A DNA stretch of 64,000 nucleotides from an uncultured Lachnospiraceae bacterium (GCA_947176505.1 CAMWQW010000001.1:1-64000), one strand, 5' to 3'; numbered from the stretch's first letter, positions 8,403 to 17,761 are shown. Notes: a model not told the origin generated them from the sequence alone. Program-made: numbers and translations.

Positions 8403-11400
8403 TGACATTCCACTCTTTAGACACCGCAAGCGTCTCGCCCGTCACAATTGCCTCCGCAAGTACTTTAACGGAAATTGCCTCCACATTGTTCTGCACGATT
8501 TCGGCTACCTTGTCATTGTTGCAGACAGATACTCTAATATGATCCATCACCTCAAAATCCGCATCCTTACGCATGGTCTGAATCTTACTGATCACTTCAT
8601 ATACAAAGCCTTCCTCAATAAGCTCCGGTGACAGATTCGTGTCAAGCACGACGGTAACGCTATTGTCTGCTTCAGAGACATACCCGTCCTTCTGCGCCGT
8701 ATCAATCAGCAGGTCTTCTTCAGCCAACGCCACTTCCGTGCCATCCACATCGAATTTCAGCACGCCTGCTGCCTTGAGCTCTTCCATTGCTTTCGTTCCG
8801 TCCACCGCACTCAAGTATGCTCTGATACCATTAAGCTGCTTGCCGTATTTGGGTCCTACCGTCTTAAGCTGCGGCTTGAAGCTGTAACTTGTGAACGCAG
8901 ACACATCATCACTGAACTCAATTCTCTTGACGTTAAGCTCATCCTTAATAATTTCCTGATAGAAGTCGCTAAGCCCATGTTCCGCCTTGACAAACATCGT
9001 GCCAATAGGCTGACGGTTCTTAATATTAGCCGTATTACGTGCCGCACGTCCCATCACAACAATTTTCAGCACTTCTTCCATGTCAATTTCAAGCTGCTTG
9101 TCAATCATCTTCTCATCCGCAACAGGAAAATCGCACAAATGGATGCTTTCCGGCGCATCTGAATCGATGCTCTTCACAAGGTTTAAATAAATTTCCTCCG
9201 CCATAAAAGGTATCATCGGCGCTGCACATTTACTGATCGTCACAAGGGCTGTGTACAGTGTCATGTATGCATTAATCTTATCCTGCTCCATGCCCTTCGC
9301 CCAGAAGCGTTCTCGGCTTCTTCTGACATACCAGTTACTCATCTCATCCACGAACTCATCCAATACACGGGCAGCCTCCGGTATTCTATAATTGTCCAGA
9401 TTGGTGTCCACTTCTTTGATAACCGTGTTGAGCTTAGATAAGAGCCACTTATCCATAACCGGAAGTTTATCATATTCCAGACGATACTTTGTCGCATCGA
9501 AATTATCAATATTCGCATACAGCACAAAAAATGCATAAGTATTCCACAGCGTGCCCAAGAATTTACGCTGTCCCTCCTGCACTGCCTTGCCGTGGAATCT
9601 GTTCGGCAGCCAAGGCGCGGAGTTGATATAGAAATACCAGCGGATTGCGTCTGCACCGTAAGTTTCAAGCGCTTCAAACGGATCCACCGCATTGCCCTTG
9701 GATTTACTCATCTTCTGTCCGTTTTCGTCCTGCACATGTCCTAAGACAATAACATTTTCAAAAGGTGCCTTGTTGAACAAAAGTGTGGATTCCGCCATCA
9801 AAGAATAGAACCATCCCCGGGTCTGATCCACCGCCTCGGAGATAAACTGTGCCGGGAACTGCTTTTCAAATAACTCCTTATTCTCAAAAGGGTAATGATG
9901 CTGTGCGAAAGGCATTGCTCCCGAGTCAAACCAGCAGTCGATTACTTCCGGCACGCGCTTCATCGTCTTACCGCAATCCGGACAGGTAATCGTAATCTCG
10001 TCGATATAAGGTCTGTGCAGTTCCACTGTCTTCGCCGCCGGGTTGCCGGAAAGCTTCTCAAGCTCCTCACGGGATCCTACTGACTCCATATGTCCGCACT
10101 CCCCGCATTCCCATACATTTAACGGTGTACCCCAATAACGGTTACGGGAAATACCCCAGTCCTGAATGTTCTCCAGCCAGTTGCCGAAACGTCCCTCACC
10201 GATAGATTCCGGAATCCAGTTGACGGTCTTATTGTTGCGCACCAGATCGTCGCGAACTGCCGTCATCTTGATAAACCATGACTCGCGCGCATAGTAGATT
10301 AACGGCGTGTCGCATCGCCAGCAGAACGGATAGTCATGCTCGAATTTCGGCGCGTCAAACAGCTTGCCCTCTTTATCCAAATCCTTCAGGATTTCCGGGT
10401 CTGCTTTCTTCACGAACAGACCGGCATAAGGCGTTTCCTGCGTCATCTCACCCTTACCGTCCACAAACTGCACGAAGGGCAGATCGTACTTGCGTCCCAC
10501 CTGCGCATCATCCTCACCAAAAGCAGGCGCGATGTGAACAATACCTGTACCATCCGTCATTGTGACATAAGTGTCACATGTAACAAAGTGCGCTTTCTTT
10601 TTCTGCTTTGCAGCAGATTCTCCTGCACATGCAAAGAGAGGTTCGTACTCTTTATACTCTAAGTCTGTTCCTACATAAGTCTCTAATACTTCATAAGCCG
10701 GCTTGTCATCCTCAGACAATTTACCCAATACATTGTCCAGAAGCGCCTGCGCCATGTAATAAATGTAACCGTCCGCCGCTTTTACTTTGACATAGGTCTC
10801 ACTCGGGTTTACACAGAGCGCAACGTTGGAGGGAAGTGTCCACGGCGTAGTCGTCCATGCAAGGAAATAAGCATCCTCTCCTACCACTTTGAAGCGTACC
10901 ACTGCGGAACGCTCCTTGACCGCCTTGTATCCCTGCGCCACTTCATGAGAGGACAGCGGCGTACCGCATCGCGGGCAGTAGGGTACAATCTTAAAGCCCT
11001 TGTACAGCAATCCTTTATCCCAAATCTGCTTGAGCGCCCACCATTCGGACTCAATAAAATCATCATGGTATGTCACATAGGGGTCGTCCATGTCAGCCCA
11101 AAATCCGACTGTTCCCGAGAAATCCTCCCACATACCCTTGTATTTCCAGACAGACTCCTTACACTTACTGATAAAAGGATCCAATCCGTATTCTTCAATC
11201 TGCTCCTTGCCGTCTAAGCCCAGAAGTTTCTCCACCTCTAACTCCACCGGCAGACCGTGTGTGTCCCAACCCGCCTTACGCGGAACCATATATCCCTTCA
11301 TGGTACGGTATCTGGGAATCATATCTTTAATGACACGGGTCAACACATGTCCGATATGAGGCTTACCATTCGCTGTCGGCGGTCCGTCATAGAACGTATA

Positions 11401-11520
11401 TGTCTCTCCCTCCTTGCGGGAATCCATACTTTTCTGAAAAATGTCATTGTCTTTCCAGAACTGACAGACTTCTTTCTCTCTGTCTACAAAATTAAGGCTT
11501 GTGTCAACTTTTTGATACAT
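8365..11520 (-). CDS. ileS: Isoleucyl-tRNA synthetase (eukaryote-like type)
   Basis: Class I synthetase charging tRNA-Ile (about 1051 aa). HIGH region GPPTANGKPHIGH, editing (CP1) domain with WTTTPWTLPSN, and KMSKS motif QKMSKSKGNAVDP are all present. The segment GWDTHGLPVE and the absence of the C-terminal four-cysteine zinc finger point to the eukaryote-like type-2 IleRS. That type is known in several bacteria as weakly inhibited by mupirocin; resistance here is inference. The start at 11520 (MYQKVDTSLNF) has GAGGAG at proper spacing. The gene is preceded by a T-box leader and followed by an overlapping lipoprotein gene. Confidence 0.97.
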   Translation of the reverse strand: MYQKVDTSLNFVDREKEVCQFWKDNDIFQKSMDSRKEGETYTFYDGPPTANGKPHIGHVLTRVIKDMIPRYRTMKGYMVPRKAGWDTHGLPVELEVEKLLGLDGKEQIEEYGLDPFISKCKESVWKYKGMWEDFSGTVGFWADMDDPYVTYHDDFIESEWWALKQIWDKGLLYKGFKIVPYCPRCGTPLSSHEVAQGYKAVKERSAVVRFKVVGEDAYFLAWTTTPWTLPSNVALCVNPSETYVKVKAADGYIYYMAQALLDNVLGKLSEDDKPAYEVLETYVGTDLEYKEYEPLFACAGESAAKQKKKAHFVTCDTYVTMTDGTGIVHIAPAFGEDDAQVGRKYDLPFVQFVDGKGEMTQETPYAGLFVKKADPEILKDLDKEGKLFDAPKFEHDYPFCWRCDTPLIYYARESWFIKMTAVRDDLVRNNKTVNWIPESIGEGRFGNWLENIQDWGISRNRYWGTPLNVWECGECGHMESVGSREELEKLSGNPAAKTVELHRPYIDEITITCPDCGKTMKRVPEVIDCWFDSGAMPFAQHHYPFENKELFEKQFPAQFISEAVDQTRGWFYSLMAESTLLFNKAPFENVIVLGHVQDENGQKMSKSKGNAVDPFEALETYGADAIRWYFYINSAPWLPNRFHGKAVQEGQRKFLGTLWNTYAFFVLYANIDNFDATKYRLEYDKLPVMDKWLLSKLNTVIKEVDTNLDNYRIPEAARVLDEFVDEMSNWYVRRSRERFWAKGMEQDKINAYMTLYTALVTISKCAAPMIPFMAEEIYLNLVKSIDSDAPESIHLCDFPVADEKMIDKQLEIDMEEVLKIVVMGRAARNTANIKNRQPIGTMFVKAEHGLSDFYQEIIKDELNVKRIEFSDDVSAFTSYSFKPQLKTVGPKYGKQLNGIRAYLSAVDGTKAMEELKAAGVLKFDVDGTEVALAEEDLLIDTAQKDGYVSEADNSVTVVLDTNLSPELIEEGFVYEVISKIQTMRKDADFEVMDHIRVSVCNNDKVAEIVQNNVEAISVKVLAEAIVTGETLAVSKEWNVNGEKVTIGVEKI

Positions 11521-11541
11521 GATGTACTCCTCTCTTGAAAG

Positions 11542-11574
11542 TAAAAAGACCCCGTCCCGTAAAAGGACGAGGTC
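11542..11574 (-). terminator. T-box attenuator terminator
   Basis: Minus strand gacctcgtcc-ttttac-gggacggggtc followed by ttttt. It lies directly after the T-box sequence and 22 bases before the ileS ATG. It is the terminator that uncharged tRNA-Ile would disrupt. Confidence 0.92.
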
Positions 11575-11795
11575 AAAGTTCTCGTGATACCACCTGTTAC
11601 GACGTACGCCATCTATGCCGGTCATACGGTTCCCGATAACGGCGGGACGCCGTCAGAGCCTACTGCTTTATAAGAAAGGTTCGGTCTGAAACTCGGAAGT
11701 GATTTTCACTCATCTCCTACTCGCACCGGTCTTGCACCATCACCGGCTCGCTGTGCCTTTGAGAAATCAGCTACTGTCTTCTTCAATGTCTATTT
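11542..11795 (-). promoter_or_regulatory. T-box riboswitch, isoleucine specific
   Basis: The conserved T-box sequence reads aggtggtatcacgag on the minus strand (11581-11595), with the terminator just downstream. Stem I shows the AG-bulge/loop landmarks agccggtgatggtgcaagac and gatgagtgaaaatcacttcc. The specifier codon is ATC (complement of 11701-11703), matching isoleucine and the downstream ileS. Uncharged tRNA-Ile should favour the antiterminator and read-through. Confidence 0.92.
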
Positions 11796-11810
11796 CATTC
11801 TTACTTATAT

Positions 11811-11840
11811 TTTATATTACATCTCCCTTCACATTGTCAA
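11811..11840 (-). promoter_or_regulatory. Promoter of the T-box-ileS transcript
   Basis: Minus strand TTGACA (complement of 11835-11840), an 18-bp spacer and TATAAA (complement of 11811-11816): a near-consensus housekeeping promoter immediately upstream of T-box stem I. Confidence 0.75.
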
Positions 11841-11981
11841 GAGCAATCCCTTTTCTTTTTGCCTTTGTAAGTGATAAGTGAAATAAATACTTTTATTCAT
11901 TGACGTAATTTTTTTATTTTGATAGCATTTAGTCAGAGCAGGCGCCTACTCCTAAAAATATTAGGAGGATAAGAAAATCTC

Positions 11982-12890
11982 ATGAATGAAAAAATATATC
12001 ATCGTTATTTAGAAACCAGCATTTATACATATGCAGGGAAATATAAAGAGTTCATATTATCGCTGCCGGACGACGTACCATCCATAGGAATGTTAGTTTG
12101 CGACCAAATTACCCATCCGTCCATGTATTTCACAGAACCATCTCCTTATCTGGAAGATACTTATTATGGAAAATTTGCGTCCTATCCGAAACATCGTTTT
12201 AAAAATGAAGATGAATTATACATAACTGCCGTTTCGATGATTGCCGGCATATTACGTTTAGATGAAACAGGCTTTACAAGAAACAGGGACGTAACAAAAA
12301 GAATTACCGTATCCTGCCGACAGGCTTCCGTATTATTCAGCGCAATTTTGAAGGCAAAGGGCATCCCCTGCCGTTCGAGGGCTGGATTTATGGATTTTGG
12401 TGATACCGGTGACAGTTATATGGAACACTGGGTTAACGAATATTGGGACTTTGATAAAAACAGATGGGTTTTGGCGGACGTTGACGGTTATTATGAATAT
12501 GAACAACGTTTTGGTTACAGTCAATTTGATCTGCCACGTCGAAAATTTGTGACTGCTTCAGAAGCATGGCTTGGTTTGAGAACAAATACACTAGATAAAA
12601 AACTGGATGTTTTTTCACCAAATCCTTTGGAAGGTGTCTGCGAATACTTGTTTATGGATTTTCATGCATTACTGAACAATGAAATCTTTTATTCCTATCA
12701 ACCTTCATATCTCCGTGACGGAATACAGTCATTGAGTGAAAGTGAACTGCGCGAACTTGATGATTTGGCAGCGTTGCTGGCAGAGCCCGATAAAAATATG
12801 GAGCAGCTAGAAGATTTACGGACCACAAATGAAAAACTATTTGTTTTGACAAATAATACGCAAAACATCTACTATGATACCTTTAAATGA
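11982..12890 (+). CDS. Transglutaminase-like (cysteine protease fold) protein
   Basis: A 302-residue cytoplasmic protein without a signal peptide. The transglutaminase/PNGase-like catalytic core is visible: Cys112 in VSCRQASVLFSAILKAKGIP, His149 in MEHWVNEYW, and an Asp in RWVLADVDG (166 or 168). Such bacterial proteins act as proteases, peptidases or amidases; the substrate is unknown. A diverged paralog sits at 44819-45733 with the catalytic Cys at exactly the same residue number. The start has TTAGGAGGA about 13 bases upstream. It stands alone on the plus strand between the ileS leader and a convergent gene. Confidence 0.85.
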   Translation: MNEKIYHRYLETSIYTYAGKYKEFILSLPDDVPSIGMLVCDQITHPSMYFTEPSPYLEDTYYGKFASYPKHRFKNEDELYITAVSMIAGILRLDETGFTRNRDVTKRITVSCRQASVLFSAILKAKGIPCRSRAGFMDFGDTGDSYMEHWVNEYWDFDKNRWVLADVDGYYEYEQRFGYSQFDLPRRKFVTASEAWLGLRTNTLDKKLDVFSPNPLEGVCEYLFMDFHALLNNEIFYSYQPSYLRDGIQSLSESELRELDDLAALLAEPDKNMEQLEDLRTTNEKLFVLTNNTQNIYYDTFK

Positions 12891-12893
12891 CAG

Positions 12894-12936
12894 GCAAAAA
12901 GGCTGCTGCACAGATTCTGTTCTATGCAGCAGCCTT
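12894..12936 (-). terminator. Terminator between convergent genes
   Basis: A 12-bp perfect stem aaggctgctgca/tgcagcagcctt with a 14-nt loop. On the minus strand it is followed by TTTTT, so it best serves the 12943-13323 gene. It probably also stops the plus-strand transcript of the transglutaminase-like gene. Confidence 0.8.
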
Positions 12937-12942
12937 ATGTAC

Positions 12943-13323
12943 TTACAGTCCCGCCTTCCCGCTAAGGTACTCAATCCACTCTTTCCTCTTCATAACCGAG
13001 CATTTATGTTTCACAGTCTTGCCGTTCTCAGGATTCTGGCAGATTACTTTGATTCCCGTGGGAATAATGGGAATCAGACCACCAATATTGACTTTCTTCA
13101 ATTCCTTAATATCGCTATACTTGACAGCGAAATTACTGGTTCCCAGCAGACCGCCAACGAAGATAAACTTCTCGTTCGTAAAGAAATAATTTCCTCTGAC
13201 CTGCGACATCATCTCCCACAAGTCTCCCTTAGTGTGTTCAATAATATGGTCGTCACTGCTCATATATTCCGCCTCTTTTAACTTTGACTCCCATTTTGCT
13301 ACATCATTCGGTGTTAATTTCAT
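12943..13323 (-). CDS. PH/GRAM-like domain protein
   Basis: A 126-residue soluble protein. After a short helical start (MKLTPNDVAKWESKLKEAEY) comes a beta-strand succession (GNYFFTNEKFIFVGG, then NFAVKYSDIKELKKVNIGG and IPTGIKVIC). That is the pattern of bacterial PH/GRAM-like domains often annotated as PH-domain or DUF proteins. Function unknown, perhaps peptide or lipid binding. The start is the ATG at 13323, with GGGAG 8 bases upstream; six further upstream codons lack a site. Monocistronic. Confidence 0.7.
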   Translation of the reverse strand: MKLTPNDVAKWESKLKEAEYMSSDDHIIEHTKGDLWEMMSQVRGNYFFTNEKFIFVGGLLGTSNFAVKYSDIKELKKVNIGGLIPIIPTGIKVICQNPENGKTVKHKCSVMKRKEWIEYLSGKAGL

Positions 13324-13426
13324 GTTCTTTCTCCCTTTCACATCAAATATTTTCTAAATATTATCATAATTTTAAGGAAAACGCCATAAAAACATGAAAA
13401 GCTTTTCCGCACAGCATATAACTGAA

Positions 13427-14092
13427 TCAGGCAACAATCCTTCCGTCCTCAATCCGCACAATGCGGTCGGCAAGCTGTGCGATTTCATTGTTATGCGTAA
13501 TCATAACAATTGTCTGATGGAACTTATCTCCGGTACGTTTCAAGAGTCCCAGCACATCCGCGCTCGTCTTACTGTCCAGATTACCGGTCGGCTCATCTGC
13601 CAGCAGAATGGCAGGTTTCGTGATAAGCGCTCTGGCGATTGCGACACGCTGCTGCTGTCCGCCGGATAGGTTATTCGGCATATTGTTAAGCTTATCCTCA
13701 AGCGCCAGTATATGAACAATTTCATCCAGAAATTTCTCATCAGCTTTATCTCCGTCCAGCTCTACAGGCAGAACAATGTTCTCATACACATTCAAAATCG
13801 GAACTAGATTATAATTCTGGAAAACAAATCCGATATTCCGCCGCCGGAAAATAGTCAATTCCTCATCGTTCTTCTTCGCCAGCTCGTCACCGCGCACGAT
13901 TACACTGCCCGACGTAGGCGTATCCAATCCGCCCATCATATGAAGCAACGTAGACTTGCCACTTCCGGAAGTCCCTACCACTGCCACAAACTCCCCCTGT
14001 TCCACGCTGAAGTTCACCCCGTCCAACGCACGTGTAATATTCGACTCTTCACCGTAATATTTCTTCAAATCTATCGTCTGCAAAATGCTCAT
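13427..14092 (-). CDS. ABC transporter ATPase, MacB/LolD-like
   Basis: A 221-residue nucleotide-binding subunit. Walker A GTSGSGKST, Q-loop FVFQNYNL, signature LSGGQQQRVAIARAL, Walker B ILLADEPTGNLD and switch-His MITHNN are all intact. This class pairs with FtsX-type permeases for export of peptides, lipoproteins or antimicrobials, or for signalling. Its partner is the permease ending 140 bases upstream. Unusually, that gap contains a palindromic element. The start at 14092 (MSILQTIDLKKYYG) has AAGGAG upstream. Part of the padR-DUF2812-permease-ATPase operon. Confidence 0.95.
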   Translation of the reverse strand: MSILQTIDLKKYYGEESNITRALDGVNFSVEQGEFVAVVGTSGSGKSTLLHMMGGLDTPTSGSVIVRGDELAKKNDEELTIFRRRNIGFVFQNYNLVPILNVYENIVLPVELDGDKADEKFLDEIVHILALEDKLNNMPNNLSGGQQQRVAIARALITKPAILLADEPTGNLDSKTSADVLGLLKRTGDKFHQTIVMITHNNEIAQLADRIVRIEDGRIVA

Positions 14093-14140
14093 AACACCAT
14101 ACTCCTTCCACATTCAATACTCTACAACTGTCCCCAACGC

Positions 14141-14233
14141 GGGAAGAATGCTCGCTGCAAGCGGTATTCTTCCGGACATAACATAGCTGCACTAAGGCTG
14201 TGTACCTTACAGCCTCAGTGTAACTTTATGTCC
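14141..14233. repeat. Third copy of the palindromic element plus gaatgc-type hairpin
   Basis: A hairpin at 14142-14173 (ggaagaat/attcttcc ends) is followed by an element with the same plan as the left-edge repeats. The outer 7-bp stem is ggacata (14174-14180) with tatgtcc (14227-14233). A 4-nt left bulge comes next, then a 17-position inner stem (14185-14201 with 14209-14225), mismatched at pair 10, and a 7-nt loop. Several pairs differ from the left copies by compensatory change. It lies inside the operon between permease and ATPase genes. Confidence 0.75.
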
Positions 14234-16789
14234 TTATGTCCTCAGCCTCTCCACAATGCTCTTCCGATTCATGTTCCGGTAAAACCCAAGCGGCACAAGT
14301 ATTGACACCGCCAGCATAAAAGGCAGACAGAGTATCACCGGCAGCAGAGTAAAATGATAGCAAAACGCCCACATATTCCCTACCATCATCTCACAGATAA
14401 AATAACCGATTCCTGTTCCGATTGTAGCCGTAATAGAAACTGCCGCACCGATATATGCGATCCCTTCCCACGCAAGCATCTGTTTCATCTGCTTCTGCGT
14501 CATGCCCACCGCGCCAAGCACTGCCATTTCCTTTTGCCGCGCTAATATAGAAGTAATGGTTACATTGATGAAATTCAGCAATCCAATCAACGCCAGAATC
14601 GCTCCCAATACACTACCGATTATAGTATATGTCACTTTACTTTCCTGAAACTCTTTTTCATAAGTCCGATATGAGATGTAGTCTAAATTTTTCTCCACAT
14701 TTTTGCTGTAATCTTCCATCCATTCCTCCGCGGCTTCCCTATATTCATCCTCCACATTGAAAACCGCGGTCATAGGCTGTGTCTCGCCGTATACTTCCCG
14801 GTAACTCTTCATCGGAAGTATGATACAAAGTCCTAAATCAATCAGAAAATGCGTACTTGCGTCGCTCTCTATTCCCCCTACCGCCATAACATGATAGGTA
14901 TGACTGACACCGTCTTCATCTATGATGCAGATTTCGTCTCCAATCCTATATAGAGGAGAATCGCCCTCGGATTCCATTCCGTGATAATAGAAATCGTCTA
15001 CAATTACGCCCTCTCCCGATTCCCATAGTTCCTCATCCACTTCGCCCTTTGTAATCGTCACAAGGTTCAGCGCGGAAGCGTCTATACCGTATGCGATTGC
15101 TCCGGTACTGTGGTATTGCGCCAATAAATTCTCCGAATCCTCCATGGAACGCACCACCGTTCGAGATGTCTTTCCTTCTAAAATCCTTCCTATGACCTCC
15201 TCCGGAACCTGCTGTTCGATACGCCTTGCATACACATATGCGCTATCCTCCAGTCCCGGTCTATGTTCTATTTCCTGTATGAATTCATCGCTGATCCCGT
15301 TCAGATTCTCTTCTCCCGGCGTTCCTGCCTTATTCAAAACCGTGTAATCCGATACACAGAAATCCGCCACTGCGCACATATTGATATATGTCTCTAAATC
15401 AAACCCCGTCACCGCCGTGTAAGCAGTATTTAACAGAATCATGCCAAGCGACATCGACACGATTACAAGGATTGCCTTTCTTCTGTTCCGCCTCAGATTG
15501 CCTATTGCCATGGTGAAAGGCGTCGTCTTCCGACTCTTTTTTGTTTCTATTCTGACACCATTGTCAGTTTCCGTAAATCTGACCGCTTCAATTGCAGAGA
15601 TTCTCGACGCATATCTGCAAGGCTTCAGACTGCTGATATACACTGTCAATAGGGAGAAAAGAACGGCTCCGATTAAAACAAGCGGATTACTTCTGTACAC
15701 CCCCGTAGCGTTAATAGTTACTTCCGTTAATGCATACGGCAAAAGCAGCAGACCAATCAGATACCCGGCAGTCAGACCGAACGGCAGCCCTATAAACGCA
15801 AGGCGAAAAGCCTGCTTCCTGACAATGCCTTTAATCTGTCTGCCGCTTGCCCCGATTGTGCGGAGCAAACCGAAAAACTGCACATCCTGCGCGACCGAAA
15901 TAGAAAACATATTGTAGATAATGAGATATCCAACAAAAACAATGATTCCCAACAGTACAGCAGCCGCCAGAATAAAGGTGATATCTATTTCGCCGTCAGA
16001 CAAGCCTAATCCGCAGGACGGATTGGCTTTGATTGGGAGTTCATAGATGCCGGATTCCTCTCCTAATTCGACAAGCAATTCATTCATCTGTGTTTCCGCA
16101 TTCCATTCGCTTGCGAAATAAATATCCGCACAGAAAATCCCTCCATAGTTGCCGGTATCGTAGACGTTTCTGTGCGCCGCAGGAGCAATATCGTCCGCAT
16201 AAGACTCACTCACCCAGACCATCTGTGCACCTGCCCTCTCGTATCCTTCCCAAAAGCCGCACAATCGAAAATCTTTTTCATAAAGGACCTCATCGACAGA
16301 AATGCTCAGATGAACCGTCGTCCCCAACTCGCACGGCAGCCCCAATGCCTTAAGCACCAGCGTACTCGTAGCAATCTCATCTGCCTCCTGCGGCATAGCG
16401 CCCACAGACGGATAACACTGGAAGCTTCTGGCGGAACCGTCCTGCGCATACCGCACTTCCGTACTCAGCTTCGCCAGCTCCTCATTCACTGCCATCCCCA
16501 CGACTCTCGTATAATAAACTGCTTCCGGCTTATCGCAAGACGCCAGCATATCATACTGCTCTTTTGTAAGAAATTTGATACTGCCATGGGCAGTCCCATA
16601 ATATTTCTGTAAAACCTGCTTGTTCTGGTCGAGGAAGCCTCCCGCCACGGCAAACAATGCCGAGAATAAGATTGTCGTTAATATAACCGCCAAAATAACG
16701 AAAACATTTTTCCCTTTATTGGCACGGATACGCTGCGCCGCCAATTTTTTCACGGCAGCATTCGTATTGTTCTCAAATGGAAACGTCAT
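14234..16789 (-). CDS. FtsX-family ABC transporter permease
   Basis: About 851 aa membrane protein. One N-terminal TM helix (RANKGKNVFVILAVILTTILFSALFA) is followed by a large extracytoplasmic MacB-periplasmic-core-like domain. Then come two FtsX modules: one near the middle (YLIIYNMFSISVAQDVQFFGLLRTIGAS) and one at the C-terminus (LLNFINVTITSILARQKEMAVLGAVGMT). Length and two-module topology fit BceB/YtrF-like permeases with the adjacent ATPase. Start at 16789 (MTFPFENNTN) has AGAGGTG upstream; the longer frame lacks support. Likely repressed by the PadR protein encoded upstream. Confidence 0.93.
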   Translation of the reverse strand: MTFPFENNTNAAVKKLAAQRIRANKGKNVFVILAVILTTILFSALFAVAGGFLDQNKQVLQKYYGTAHGSIKFLTKEQYDMLASCDKPEAVYYTRVVGMAVNEELAKLSTEVRYAQDGSARSFQCYPSVGAMPQEADEIATSTLVLKALGLPCELGTTVHLSISVDEVLYEKDFRLCGFWEGYERAGAQMVWVSESYADDIAPAAHRNVYDTGNYGGIFCADIYFASEWNAETQMNELLVELGEESGIYELPIKANPSCGLGLSDGEIDITFILAAAVLLGIIVFVGYLIIYNMFSISVAQDVQFFGLLRTIGASGRQIKGIVRKQAFRLAFIGLPFGLTAGYLIGLLLLPYALTEVTINATGVYRSNPLVLIGAVLFSLLTVYISSLKPCRYASRISAIEAVRFTETDNGVRIETKKSRKTTPFTMAIGNLRRNRRKAILVIVSMSLGMILLNTAYTAVTGFDLETYINMCAVADFCVSDYTVLNKAGTPGEENLNGISDEFIQEIEHRPGLEDSAYVYARRIEQQVPEEVIGRILEGKTSRTVVRSMEDSENLLAQYHSTGAIAYGIDASALNLVTITKGEVDEELWESGEGVIVDDFYYHGMESEGDSPLYRIGDEICIIDEDGVSHTYHVMAVGGIESDASTHFLIDLGLCIILPMKSYREVYGETQPMTAVFNVEDEYREAAEEWMEDYSKNVEKNLDYISYRTYEKEFQESKVTYTIIGSVLGAILALIGLLNFINVTITSILARQKEMAVLGAVGMTQKQMKQMLAWEGIAYIGAAVSITATIGTGIGYFICEMMVGNMWAFCYHFTLLPVILCLPFMLAVSILVPLGFYRNMNRKSIVERLRT

Positions 16790-16869
16790 GTAACTTTCAC
16801 CTCTCTTTATACATGTATTCCTATCTTTATCCGTATCATATAAGGTAAATGTCACAGAAATGTCCTAAA

Positions 16870-17415
16870 TCATTCGAAAATCTGCTGTTCCGCCTTCAGC
16901 TTTTTTCTTTTTCGGGAGATGCGAAACACACCCCAGCCACCAATGACAGCAAGCAGCAAATTTACGATACCAAGGAGATTGATATAGCTATAGTTGCGAA
17001 TTTGAAAAAACATAAACATATTATAGCAGCCAAAATATAAGTTCAGACCGCTCAGCAGTGCAACGAATCTGATAATTCGTGTCAAGTAATGAACACGGGA
17101 GTTATTATCCGAGAATAACTGGAAATTATCTCCTGACACTTTTTTGCGAAAATATATCCAGCGCGACATCATCCCCACCTGTTCCGCACCTGTTTCCTCA
17201 AGAAACGCAATGTACTTTTCATTCTCTACTCTTGCGCATTTATTTTCCAAAAAGTCCAGACGTATTTTATATTCACCCGGCACACAATCTTCAAATTCAA
17301 ACCGGCACCATCCTACAGCCACTAAAACCAGCCCCTTGGCTGCCATTTCATTCAGCCATTTCTCTTCTTTCTCAAAATCCCATACCCAGAACCATTTATG
17401 AATCACTTTTCTCAT
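16870..17415 (-). CDS. DUF2812 membrane protein
   Basis: 181 aa. The N-terminal half (about 1-110) carries the DUF2812 pattern: KWFWVWDFEKEEKWLNEMAAKGL, then YKIRLDFLENK, EYIAFLEETGAE and WIYFRKK. Two TM helices follow (about 116-137 and 145-164) with a basic C-terminus. DUF2812 proteins are typically encoded next to PadR regulators, as here; the molecular role is unknown. The gene overlaps the padR 3' end by 20 bases and has its own GGAGGTGG site. Confidence 0.88.
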   Translation of the reverse strand: MRKVIHKWFWVWDFEKEEKWLNEMAAKGLVLVAVGWCRFEFEDCVPGEYKIRLDFLENKCARVENEKYIAFLEETGAEQVGMMSRWIYFRKKVSGDNFQLFSDNNSRVHYLTRIIRFVALLSGLNLYFGCYNMFMFFQIRNYSYINLLGIVNLLLAVIGGWGVFRISRKRKKLKAEQQIFE

Positions 17416-17761
17416 ATTCCACCTCCATTTTTAGAATTCGATTACCATTTTCAATTAATTCATTCAGACGGGCAATTTCCGAATGCAGCATCGCCTTGCC
17501 ATGTTCCGTAATCACATATTCTTTTTTCCTGTTTCCCTTATCACGAGAAAAACCTTTATCTGAAAAGTTTTCCCCGGATACCGCATCAATCCATCCTTTT
17601 TCCAAAAGCGTGTTGATTGCGCCATAGAGCGTACCTGCCGCCAGTTTCACTCTGCCGTTTGAAAGCTGCTCTACATTCTGCATGATACCGTAGCCGTGCA
17701 TTGGTTCCATAAGTGACAGCAAAATATAATAGACAGCCTCCGTCAGTGCCGGATTAGCCAT
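17396..17761 (-). CDS. PadR-family transcriptional regulator
   Basis: A 121-residue winged-helix repressor: LTEAVYYILLSLMEPMHGYGIMQNVEQLSNGRVKLAAGTLYGAINTLLEKGWI is the typical PadR N-terminal domain, and a helix for dimerisation follows. It is the first gene of an operon with a DUF2812 protein, FtsX permease and ABC ATPase, and probably controls them in response to a compound acting on the envelope. Its promoter contains a clear inverted repeat that is the likely autoregulatory site. Start supported by GGGAGG. Confidence 0.93.
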   Translation of the reverse strand: MANPALTEAVYYILLSLMEPMHGYGIMQNVEQLSNGRVKLAAGTLYGAINTLLEKGWIDAVSGENFSDKGFSRDKGNRKKEYVITEHGKAMLHSEIARLNELIENGNRILKMEVEYEKSDS

